The notes under the pieces: model-generated | Told to the model about the DNA's origin: nothing | The model's database searches: none | Seen by the model: only the letters and a program-made list of their open reading frames with translations | DNA from: Syntrophomonadaceae bacterium | GTDB taxonomy: Bacteria; Bacillota; Dethiobacteria; DTU022 | Direction: 5' to 3' | NCBI GenBank assembly: GCA_007127255.1 | Contig: SKZS01000010.1 | Coordinates: 1-12,673, forward strand | Length of the DNA stretch: 12,673 nt | In this document: positions 1 through 6,626 of the stretch, piece by piece | Numbering within the stretch: the stretch's first letter is position 1 | Layout: every line of letters begins with the position of its first letter | Translations under genes and position numbers: made by a program

Positions 1-293
1 ACAGCCCAGTCATCCAGGCCTGCCCCGACATGAACAAAAAGATGAGCCTCCTCGACCAGCCTGGCCTGCTCCACTGTCGGCTCGTAAGTATGCGGACTAG
101 CTCCTGCCGGGAGCAGGTAGGAAACTTTTACTTTATCCCCGCCCAGCTCACCGATAATATCGGCGAGGGGGTAAATTGTGGTTACTACATTAACCGAAAT
201 ATCATCATTTTCGCTTTCCATATCCCCTGCATCACAACCAATAAAATTAAACAAGACCAGGATACAAACCAAAACAGGCAACAACCTGCGCAT
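1..293 (-). CDS. Metal ABC transporter substrate-binding lipoprotein, ZnuA family (partial, 3' end outside window)
   Basis: This is the N-terminal 97 codons of a solute-binding lipoprotein of the ZnuA/TroA type, which captures zinc or manganese outside the membrane and hands it to an ABC permease. The start is an ATG at 293 with GGAGG at 306-310 on the minus strand. Residues 1-20 are a lipoprotein signal: two arginines, a hydrophobic core, and the lipobox FIGC ending in Cys20. An acidic linker follows. The mature domain then begins with the family pattern VVTTIYPLADIIGEL (about 36-50) and LLPAGASPHTYEPT (60-73), where His68 is the conserved first metal ligand. The remaining ligands and the C-terminal lobe lie beyond the left edge, so Zn versus Mn cannot be decided. 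The gene diverges from serC. I cannot see whether permease and ATPase genes follow it. Confidence 0.88.
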   Translation of the reverse strand, partial: MRRLLPVLVCILVLFNFIGCDAGDMESENDDISVNVVTTIYPLADIIGELGGDKVKVSYLLPAGASPHTYEPTVEQARLVEEAHLFVHVGAGLDDWA

Positions 294-311
294 ATTCTCT
301 TTCGACCTCCT

Positions 312-332
312 TATTGATATTTACAATCAATA
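312..332. promoter_or_regulatory. Inverted repeat upstream of the metal-binding lipoprotein gene (possible operator)
   Basis: TATTGAT (312-318) and ATCAATA (326-332) form 7-base inverted arms around a 7-base spacer, directly upstream of the ribosome binding site of the ZnuA-like gene. Position and symmetry fit a repressor operator, as metal uptake genes are commonly controlled by Zur, MntR or similar proteins. The sequence does not match the Zur or MntR consensus that I know, so the regulator is unidentified. The region is AT-rich and a chance dyad is possible. Confidence 0.3.
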
Positions 333-429
333 CTGATTATTGGAGTGCAAATTACACAACCTTTACGAACCCACTAATTGATAAGTAATATCATTTCACT
401 GCTAGATTATATCATAAGTTTGATTACTG

Positions 430-458
430 TTTACTTATTATCCTTACTAATATATTAT
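430..458 (+). promoter_or_regulatory. Candidate sigma-A-type promoter for serC
   Basis: TTTACT at 430-435 and TATTAT at 453-458 are separated by 17 bases and lie about 40 bases before the serC start codon. The -10 element differs from TATAAT at one position; the -35 matches TTGACA at four of six. The surrounding 311-496 stretch is very AT-rich and otherwise holds nothing I can identify, so this is a plausible but unproven assignment. Confidence 0.4.
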
Positions 459-496
459 TTGATTGGATATGTTTATAACTTGGAGGTATCAACTAA

Positions 497-1618
497 ATGC
501 ACCCCAAACCAAAAGAAAAGCCAGACAGAGCTCATTTCTCATCCGGGCCATGTGCAAAAAGGCCCGGCTACAACCTGCAGACCCTGCAGGAAGCGCCTCT
601 TGGTCGTTCGCACCGCAGCGCTATAGGTAAAAGCCGTCTTAAAGAAGCTATTGAAAAAACCAAAGCGATCCTTGGTCTGCCTGAAAATTACCTGCTGGGC
701 ATTGTTCCCGGCTCGGACACCGGAGCCTTTGAAATGGCCATGTGGAACCTGCTCGGTGAAAGAGAAGTTGACGTTATCTACTTCGAATCATTCGGCAAAA
801 CCTGGGCAGATGATATTGTCAAACAACTAAAACTGAAGGATGTCAGTCTTTTTACAGCTGACTACGGCTCCCTGCCAGAGCTTTCTAAAGTTAACTTTGA
901 CCATGATGTCGTTTTTACCTGGAACGGAACCACCAGCGGAGTAAAAGTCCCCAACGGAGATTTTATCCCCGCCGATCGCGAAGGACTAACCCTCTGTGAT
1001 GCCACTTCCGCTGTTTTTGCCATGGAAATCCCCTGGGAGAAAATTGATGTGGCTACCTTTTCCTGGCAGAAAGTCCTCGGCGGAGAGGCCGCCCACGGCA
1101 TGCTCATTTTGTCGCCCCGCGCAGTTGAACGCATTGAAAGCTACAGTCCTCCCTGGCCCCTGCCAAAGATTTTCCGTTTAAAAAAGGACGGCAAGCTGAT
1201 GACCGAAATATTTGAGGGATCTACAATTAACACGCCCTCAATGCTCTGCAACGAAGACTACCTTGATGCTCTGAATTGGGCGAAAAACATTGGCGGGCTT
1301 AAAAGCTTAATAGAACGAAGCAAAAACAACTTAAAAGTTATAGAAGAGTTTGTGGCTAAACATGAGTGGATTAATTTCCTGGCAGCTGACCCGTCAATCC
1401 GCTCTAACACCAGCGTGTGCCTGACTGTTGACCTTGAATCTGAAAATATCAAGCGGCTAATCAAGCTGCTCGAAACCGAGGAAGCAGCCCTTGACATATC
1501 TTCTTACCGCGATGCTCCCGGTGGACTGCGCTTTTGGTGCGGGGCAACAGTAGAAAGTGAAGACCTTAGAATAGCTATGCAGTGGCTGGAATGGGCATAT
1601 AACCAGGTCCGGCTGTAA
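497..1618 (+). CDS. serC: Phosphoserine aminotransferase, Methanosarcina/alphaproteobacterial type
   Basis: This is a PLP-dependent class V aminotransferase of the serine pathway, exchanging 3-phosphohydroxypyruvate and glutamate for phosphoserine and 2-oxoglutarate in the cytoplasm. The 373-residue protein has the hallmarks of the SerC subfamily known from Methanosarcina and alphaproteobacteria rather than the common Bacillus/E. coli form: FSSGPCAKRPGY near the N-terminus, LGRSHRS (35-41), IVPGSDTGAFEM (69-80), FTWNGTTSGVKVPN (140-153), the PLP-contacting Asp168 in CDAT, and the Schiff-base lysine Lys192 in SWQKVLGGEAAHG. STINTPSML (242-250) and RSNTSVCL follow. The start is ATG at 497 with GGAGG at 482-486. 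It is the only plus-strand gene and converges on gatB, with 28 bases between the stop codons and no clear terminator. No serA or serB is next to it. The unusual subfamily for a Firmicute suggests old lateral transfer, which is inference. Confidence 0.93.
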   Translation: MHPKPKEKPDRAHFSSGPCAKRPGYNLQTLQEAPLGRSHRSAIGKSRLKEAIEKTKAILGLPENYLLGIVPGSDTGAFEMAMWNLLGEREVDVIYFESFGKTWADDIVKQLKLKDVSLFTADYGSLPELSKVNFDHDVVFTWNGTTSGVKVPNGDFIPADREGLTLCDATSAVFAMEIPWEKIDVATFSWQKVLGGEAAHGMLILSPRAVERIESYSPPWPLPKIFRLKKDGKLMTEIFEGSTINTPSMLCNEDYLDALNWAKNIGGLKSLIERSKNNLKVIEEFVAKHEWINFLAADPSIRSNTSVCLTVDLESENIKRLIKLLETEEAALDISSYRDAPGGLRFWCGATVESEDLRIAMQWLEWAYNQVRL

Positions 1619-1646
1619 CCACTTGTTTCGGGAAATAAAACTTTAA

Positions 1647-3080
1647 TCAGCCTTCAATCTTCTTAACCAGCAGTTCGTTCACCAGCCCGGGGTTTGCTTT
1701 GCCCCCGGTTTCTTTCATTACCTGGCCGACTAAAAAGCCAATTACCCTGGTTGCTCCGCTGCGGTATTTTTCAACGCTGTCGGCATTCTCATTAACTACT
1801 TTTTCAACGATTGACTCCAGTTCAGATTGATCAGATATCTGCAGCAGTCCTTCTTCTTCTACTACAACACGGGGTTCTTTCCCGCTCTGAAAAGCTTTTT
1901 CGAGAACCTCTTTGGCAATTTTACCGCTGATCAGCCCTTCATCAATCATCTGCAGCAGTTCTGCAAGATCACTTGGCCGGAAGGAACACTGATCAGCTTC
2001 AAGCCCGGCATTATTTAGCTGGGCCGAGAACTCACCCATAATCCAGTTACTGACAACCTTAGGATTGTTATAAGTCTTCAGGCAGCTTTCAAAGTAATCG
2101 GCCAGGCAGCGTGAAGAGGTTAAAACACCCGCATCGTATTCGGGAAGGCCATAATCGTCAATAAAACGGGCAGCCCTTGCTTCCGCCATCTCCGGCAGGG
2201 CAGCCCGCGCCCTGTCCACTTCTTCCGGCGTAAGCTCAATCGGAGCCAGTTCGGAATCAGTGAAGCAGCGGTAATCATGGGCTTCCAGCTTGCCGCGCAT
2301 AACAACCGTTTCCTGTTTATCTTCGTCCCAGCGCAGGGTCTGAGTTAGAACTTTTTCGCCTCGCATTAAGATATCTCTCTGCCTCTTGATTTCATGTTCA
2401 AGCGATCTCTCAACTGCTTTGAACGAATTCATGTTTTTTAGCTCTGTTTTACTGCCAAATACTTCGCTGCCCACAGGACGCAGGGAAATGTTGGCGTCGC
2501 AGCGCAGGCTGCCTTCCTCCATTTTGCAATCGGAAACCCGGGCATACTGGAGAATCCTCTTTAACTGCTCCAGGTAGCGGCGCGATTCCCCAGGCGAACT
2601 TAGATCGGGTTCAGTCACAATTTCAACCAGCGGCACCCCGGCCCGGTTGTAATCAACCATCGAAGCATCTCCGCTAACCGCATGCACCAGTTTGCCGGCA
2701 TCTTCCTCCATGTGGATTCGCCCGATGCGGATCTTCTTCAATAACCCGTTATCATCTTCAATATTTATATACCCCCTGCTGCCAATCGGTTCGAAATACT
2801 GCGATAACTGGTAGCCTTTTGGCATGTCGGGATAAAAGTAATTTTTACGATCAAAATAACTGAATAGGGCAATTTCACAATTAAGAGCCACTGAGGCAGT
2901 CAGGGCTTGCTGCACAGCATTACTGTTTAATTGGGGAAGAGCCCCGGGAAAGCCAAGGCAAACAGGACAGGTATTAACATTGGGCTCCGGGACGAAACTG
3001 TTCGGGCAGGCACAAAAAAGTTTACTTTCTGTCTGCAGTTCTACGTGTACCTCAAGGCCGATTACAACTTCAAATTCCAT
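1647..3080 (-). CDS. gatB: Asp-tRNAAsn/Glu-tRNAGln amidotransferase subunit B
   Basis: GatB is the kinase and transamidase subunit of GatCAB. It phosphorylates the mischarged Glu- or Asp-tRNA with ATP and then replaces the phosphate with ammonia delivered from GatA. The 477-residue length is normal. The cradle domain starts with VIGLEVH, giving Glu10 and His12 of the metal/ATP site. The zinc-type cysteine set CxC (23, 25) and CPVC (38-41) is intact, as are RIHMEEDAGK (121-130) with Glu125, VDYNRAGVPLVEIV, and MEEGSLRCDANIS. The C-terminal tRNA-binding tail domain ends in GKANPGLVNELLVKK. One familiar stretch, usually HDYRYFPEPDL, reads HDYRCFTDSEL here, a moderate divergence. The start is ATG at 3080 with an AAGGAAGGG ribosome binding site. 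It is the last gene of gatC-gatA-gatB, 21 bases after gatA. All recognisable transamidase residues are present, in contrast to its partner GatA. Confidence 0.96.
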   Translation of the reverse strand: MEFEVVIGLEVHVELQTESKLFCACPNSFVPEPNVNTCPVCLGFPGALPQLNSNAVQQALTASVALNCEIALFSYFDRKNYFYPDMPKGYQLSQYFEPIGSRGYINIEDDNGLLKKIRIGRIHMEEDAGKLVHAVSGDASMVDYNRAGVPLVEIVTEPDLSSPGESRRYLEQLKRILQYARVSDCKMEEGSLRCDANISLRPVGSEVFGSKTELKNMNSFKAVERSLEHEIKRQRDILMRGEKVLTQTLRWDEDKQETVVMRGKLEAHDYRCFTDSELAPIELTPEEVDRARAALPEMAEARAARFIDDYGLPEYDAGVLTSSRCLADYFESCLKTYNNPKVVSNWIMGEFSAQLNNAGLEADQCSFRPSDLAELLQMIDEGLISGKIAKEVLEKAFQSGKEPRVVVEEEGLLQISDQSELESIVEKVVNENADSVEKYRSGATRVIGFLVGQVMKETGGKANPGLVNELLVKKIEG

Positions 3081-3101
3081 GTTTCCCTTCCTTTCTTTCT
3101 C

Positions 3102-4535
3102 TTACGAATTACCATGCGGAAAAAGTTTAATTTCTCGAACCATCCGGTCACAAGCTGCAGCAAGTATTTCCTCGCTGAAAGGCCGACCCACTAACTGCAT
3201 ACCAACAGGAAGACCGCCCAGTTGACCTGCCGGCAGGCTCAATGAAGGCATTCCGGAGAGGCTAACCGGTGCGCAAAAGATATCATCTGACCAGTGATCA
3301 GGAAACCCGGCTTCTTCGCTGCAAAGCCGGGGAAGTTTATTAACCGCCGGCAGCATCAGCAGATCACATTTAGTAAGGGCATCTGTAAATTCCCGCCGAA
3401 CAAGGTTCCAAACCTTAAGAGCCTGGCGGTAATAAAGATCATAGTTGCCTTTACTGAGCAATAGCGTTCCAAAAATACTGCGGCGGCGTGCCTCCCGACC
3501 GAGAATAGTACCGCGTGATTCACAGTAAAGTTCTTCAAGATCACCGGCCTCTTCAGCTGCTCCAAATCTAACGCCGTCAAACCTGGAGTGGTTAGATGAA
3601 GATTCGGCCAGGGCAATTACATAATAAGCCTGAAGGGCTTCGGGCAATAAAGCTAATTCTAGATCTACAAATTGAAAACCCAGCTCAGTATAAAGCTCGC
3701 GGGCCTGTTCAAAAACTTCCCGCAGGTCGGGAACCAGGTGATCAAAAGCTGCCGCAGGGTAGCCAATTATCAATTCCCGGGTTTCAGGAACTATATCCTG
3801 CCCTACCGGCTTTTCCTTGCAAATGGCAGTGGAAGCATCACGGCTATCAAACCCTGATAGTACTTCCATGGCACTGATAATATTTTCGCCTGATATAGCA
3901 GTAATCCCGATCTGCCCAAAGGAACTGCTAGAGGCGTTGAGTCCATAGCGGGAGATCCGCCCTGTTGTCGGGCGCAAACCGATTACTCCACAATGCGAAG
4001 CGCCCTGGCGCAGGGCGCCGCCGCTGTCACTTTCTAAAGCCAGCATACAAAGCCCCGTGGCCACGGCCGCAGCTCCGGCACTGCCGGCGGTACGTTCTGT
4101 ATCCCAGGGATTTGCCGTCGGTCCAATTGGAGAAGTAACTGTGCTTGAACCAAGGCTCATATCATCCAGGTTGGTTTTGCCAATAACAATGGCACCGGCA
4201 TCCATTAATCGCTCCACCGCAGTAGCAGTGTAGGGGGAGAAAAACTCTTTAAAAGCCGGGGAACCAAAGCTTGTCGGTAACACACCATAGCAAATATCGT
4301 CTTTTACTGCTACAGGCAGTCCGGCCAGGGGCAGACGTTCTCCCTTTTCAATTTTCCGGTCTACCGCTTTCGCCTGCTCCAGGGCATCAATACCGGCAAG
4401 GTGGGTAAATATATTGAGCCCTTCATTAAGGACAGAACAATTCTTTAAAGTTTCCTCAATTAATTGATGAGCAGAAATATCGCCACAGCTAACTGCTTCT
4501 GCCGCCTGCCGAATAGATATTTTTCTTAACTCCAC
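3102..4535 (-). CDS. gatA: GatA-like amidotransferase subunit A with altered catalytic serines (predicted glutaminase-deficient)
   Basis: GatA is the amidase-signature subunit of GatCAB, which normally hydrolyses glutamine and channels ammonia to GatB. The 477-residue length, gene order and many motifs fit: GLPVAVKDDI with the catalytic Lys78, GKTNLDDMSLGSST (119-132), GPTANPWDTER, CGVIGLRPTTGRISRYGL (182-199), SDDIFCAPVSLSGMP and GLPVGMQLVGRPF. The active-site segment is odd. The usual ERVPGGSSGGSAAAV loop is about three residues shorter and reads ERTAGSAGAAAV (147-158), leaving one candidate cis-serine, Ser152. The nucleophile block, usually SDTGGSIRQP, reads SDSGGALRQG (169-178), so the nucleophilic serine is Ala174 (codon GCC at 4014-4016). 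RFDG replaces the common RYDG. I re-read these codons from the DNA; there is no frameshift or stop. The start is GTG at 4535, preceded by AAGGGGGA, with gatC 32 bases upstream. An intact frame with lost catalysis suggests a structural or ammonia-dependent role (inference). Confidence 0.9.
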   Translation of the reverse strand: MELRKISIRQAAEAVSCGDISAHQLIEETLKNCSVLNEGLNIFTHLAGIDALEQAKAVDRKIEKGERLPLAGLPVAVKDDICYGVLPTSFGSPAFKEFFSPYTATAVERLMDAGAIVIGKTNLDDMSLGSSTVTSPIGPTANPWDTERTAGSAGAAAVATGLCMLALESDSGGALRQGASHCGVIGLRPTTGRISRYGLNASSSSFGQIGITAISGENIISAMEVLSGFDSRDASTAICKEKPVGQDIVPETRELIIGYPAAAFDHLVPDLREVFEQARELYTELGFQFVDLELALLPEALQAYYVIALAESSSNHSRFDGVRFGAAEEAGDLEELYCESRGTILGREARRRSIFGTLLLSKGNYDLYYRQALKVWNLVRREFTDALTKCDLLMLPAVNKLPRLCSEEAGFPDHWSDDIFCAPVSLSGMPSLSLPAGQLGGLPVGMQLVGRPFSEEILAAACDRMVREIKLFPHGNS

Positions 4536-4567
4536 TTGAATCCCCCTTGCACAATATAATCATTAAA

Positions 4568-4852
4568 TTATTCGATAATCGGTGGAACCAGGTAAAAACC
4601 GCCGGCAAAATCGGGGGCAGCTTCCTGAAGTTCAGCCAGGTCACCCTGCCTGGCATGATCTTCCCGGACTACATTTAATGCATCGTGACTGGTCAGGACC
4701 TGTTCAGTTCCCGCGGTATCAACCGTCAGCATTGGTTCCAGCCATTTAAGTAATACGCTGAGTTCCCTGTCCAATTCTTCCTGCTCAGAAAGAGCCACCT
4801 TAATTTTCATTACCCTGATCGCTTTATCTAATCCCTGCTGAGCATCTGACAT
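4568..4852 (-). CDS. gatC: Asp-tRNAAsn/Glu-tRNAGln amidotransferase subunit C
   Basis: GatC is the small non-catalytic subunit that wraps around the GatA-GatB interface and stabilises the complex. The roughly 94-residue product has the usual layout: an N-terminal helical part with LSEQEELDRELSVLLKWLEPM, then VDTAG, the NVVRED turn, and the C-terminal APDFAGGFYLVPPIIE, matching the family's DGYFxVPxVxE ending. I chose ATG at 4852 because GGGTGA sits 6 bases upstream of it; a GTG at 4861 in the same frame would add three residues but overlaps that ribosome binding site. It is the first gene of the gatCAB operon, 32 bases before gatA. The upstream 4862-4910 stretch must hold the promoter, but I see no convincing -35/-10 pair there. 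Confidence 0.92.
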   Translation of the reverse strand: MSDAQQGLDKAIRVMKIKVALSEQEELDRELSVLLKWLEPMLTVDTAGTEQVLTSHDALNVVREDHARQGDLAELQEAAPDFAGGFYLVPPIIE

Positions 4853-4910
4853 GCTTATCACCCGCTTCTTGCTTCTTTTTTGTTTTTAAAAACCCTGGGC
4901 ATTAATTCGA

Positions 4911-4935
4911 GAAAAGAGGGCAGAAACCTGCCCTC
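4911..4935 (-). terminator. Rho-independent terminator after uppP
   Basis: On the minus strand GAGGGCAG and CTGCCCTC form a perfect 8-base-pair stem (4916-4923 with 4928-4935) around a 4-base loop, followed immediately by TTTTC. It lies about 55 bases downstream of the uppP stop codon and separates that transcript from gatCAB. Confidence 0.85.
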
Positions 4936-4989
4936 ACAGATGAAAAATGCAAATATTTGTATCTGGTCCCCATATTACTTAGAGGAGAG

Positions 4990-5817
4990 TTAGACTGTAG
5001 GCGGAACTTCCTGTACAAAGACAAAGACCAAAAAAGCCACCAGGTAACAATAGAGGGCAAAATACAGAAGCCGTCCCCGCTTTAAAAAATCGATCAGCCA
5101 AACTATGCCAACCAAAGAGAAAAGGAAACTGGCTATAAAAGATAACACCAGGGGACCAGTGCCAATAGCGCCCCATATTGCCAGAGAAACATCATTTACA
5201 GCCAGCACAGCAGAACCCAAAATAACCGGGATAACCAGCAAAAAAGAATAGCGCACAGCTGTATCGCGTTCCAGGCCGGCCCATAAAGCCGCGATTAAAG
5301 TTGCGCCCGACCTTGAAATGCCGGGTAGAACGGCCAGGGTCTGACCGAAGCCGACAATAATTGAATCGAGAAATGTCATCTTTTCCTCATTACGACTGCC
5401 GTACTCTTTGAAGCGTTCAATAAGAATCAGCGCTGTGCCGGTTACAACCAGGGCGGCAGCTATAAAAGGCGGTGTTTTCATCATATCTACGACCAGGTTG
5501 TTTAAGATCAGGCCGAGGCTGCCGGTTATTACCGTGGCTATAACAATATAGAGAGCGAAGTAAAAATGAACTTTGTTTTCAACTGATTTGTCGCTAAAAT
5601 AAAGAAAGAAGCCTTTAATCACCGCCCATAACTCTTGGCGGAAAAAAAACATCACCGCAAAGACTGAGGCAAGATGCAGGTATATTTCAAAAGCAAGACC
5701 TGGAAAATTATAGCCGAACAAAAGCTCTGTGATAATGATATGAGCAGTACTTGATATGGGTAGAAACTCTGTAATTCCCTGGACTATACCGAAAATTAGT
5801 GCTTCAAATAGAGACAT
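4990..5817 (-). CDS. uppP: Undecaprenyl-diphosphatase (BacA/UppP family)
   Basis: This integral membrane phosphatase converts undecaprenyl diphosphate to the monophosphate, recycling the lipid carrier for peptidoglycan and other wall polymers; overproduction is known to give bacitracin resistance. The 275-residue, very hydrophobic protein has both family motifs. QGITEFLPISSTAH (13-26) contains catalytic Glu17 and is SSTAH rather than the commoner SSTGH. LPGISRSGATL (164-174) contains Arg169. FEIYLHLASVFAV (43-55) follows the first motif, with a His where many homologues have Gln. About seven or eight membrane segments are visible. The start is ATG at 5817; the ribosome binding site is weak (AGCAGG about a dozen bases upstream), which may fit translation after the macro-domain gene, whose stop lies 53 bases upstream. 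A clear terminator follows. Confidence 0.95.
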   Translation of the reverse strand: MSLFEALIFGIVQGITEFLPISSTAHIIITELLFGYNFPGLAFEIYLHLASVFAVMFFFRQELWAVIKGFFLYFSDKSVENKVHFYFALYIVIATVITGSLGLILNNLVVDMMKTPPFIAAALVVTGTALILIERFKEYGSRNEEKMTFLDSIIVGFGQTLAVLPGISRSGATLIAALWAGLERDTAVRYSFLLVIPVILGSAVLAVNDVSLAIWGAIGTGPLVLSFIASFLFSLVGIVWLIDFLKRGRLLYFALYCYLVAFLVFVFVQEVPPTV

Positions 5818-5870
5818 AAAGACTAAGACCTGCTTTCATAAAATTTCATTTTAGTATATCAGCATGTTTG

Positions 5871-6407
5871 TCAGGCGTCAAAAACCTCTTTCAAGCACTG
5901 CTCATGCACCTCCAGCGACTCGGAGTCAAAAAGGACAAAACGGATTAACCTGGCATTATTAAGTTCGGGCAGAATATCTTTTATGGTCTGAAAGGCAATC
6001 CTGGCCGCATCTTCCATCGGGTAACCAAAAGCGCCTGTTGAAATAGAAGGAAAAGCAACAGAGTCGATCTTGCTGTCTTCTGCAATTCGCAGGGCATTGC
6101 GGTAGCAATCGGCAAGCAGTTTTTCTTCAGGCTTATCTACACCAAAAACAGGCCCGAGACAATGGATCACGTATTTGTTTGGCAAATTATGCGCCCCCGT
6201 GATCACCGCCTGGCCGGGTTTAATCGGGGCCAGCGGTCGGCATTCTTCCTCAAGACCAGGACCTGCAGCACGATGCAGGGCGCCGGCTACCCCTCCACCT
6301 ATTCTGAGCTGAGCATTTGCGGCATTAACTACCGCAGCTATATCCTGCTGCGCAGCTATATCACCTTTTATTGTCTCAATTTCAATACCCGACAATACTA
6401 TCTTCAT
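5871..6407 (-). CDS. Macro-domain protein, ADP-ribose binding/hydrolysing
   Basis: This is a stand-alone macro domain of 178 residues. Family members bind ADP-ribose and related metabolites, and several remove ADP-ribose from proteins or deacetylate O-acetyl-ADP-ribose. Visible motifs are GDI (15-17), VVNAAN (26-31), GGGVAGALHRAAG (37-49) on the ligand-binding loop, and PSISTGAFGYP (120-130) holding the diphosphate. The loop reads GVAGALH, whereas YmdB/MacroD enzymes have GVDGAIH with a catalytic Asp. Here that residue is Ala, closer to the archaeal Af1521 pattern, so the precise activity is open. The start is ATG at 6407 with an excellent AAGGAGGT 8 bases upstream. It is upstream of uppP with 53 bases between and no terminator, so co-transcription is likely. 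No ADP-ribosyltransferase gene is nearby. Confidence 0.92.
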   Translation of the reverse strand: MKIVLSGIEIETIKGDIAAQQDIAAVVNAANAQLRIGGGVAGALHRAAGPGLEEECRPLAPIKPGQAVITGAHNLPNKYVIHCLGPVFGVDKPEEKLLADCYRNALRIAEDSKIDSVAFPSISTGAFGYPMEDAARIAFQTIKDILPELNNARLIRFVLFDSESLEVHEQCLKEVFDA

Positions 6408-6497
6408 CTATGGGAACCTCCTTAAGCAACCTGTATTTAAAACCTTTATTGCCGCTCCAACTGATAGTGTAATTAATCTCAATAATTTCATTATGTC

Positions 6498-6531
6498 AAA
6501 AAGACCCGGGAGAATCAAATTCCCGGGTCTT
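6498..6531 (-). terminator. Rho-independent terminator after the peroxiredoxin gene
   Basis: AAGACCCGGGA (6501-6511) and TCCCGGGTCTT (6521-6531) form an 11-base-pair perfect stem with a 9-base loop. On the minus strand the right arm runs into a short T tract. It lies about 95 bases downstream of the peroxiredoxin stop codon. The interval 6532-6626 contains only a small CTGCC/GGCAG hairpin (6564-6577) and nothing else that I recognise. Confidence 0.85.
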
Positions 6532-6626
6532 AGAAAAATTAATTATTTATATCCAGGCTGGACCTGCCATCAGGCAGAAATAAATCTAACTGATCAAAGT
6601 CAGCATAGTTTTATTCTCTTTCCCGC

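Noticed and set aside
378..626. Plus-strand 82-codon frame with a hydrophobic start overlapping serC
   Set aside because: The hydrophobic part comes from an AT-rich promoter region, the rest overlaps serC in another frame, and no ribosome binding site was seen.
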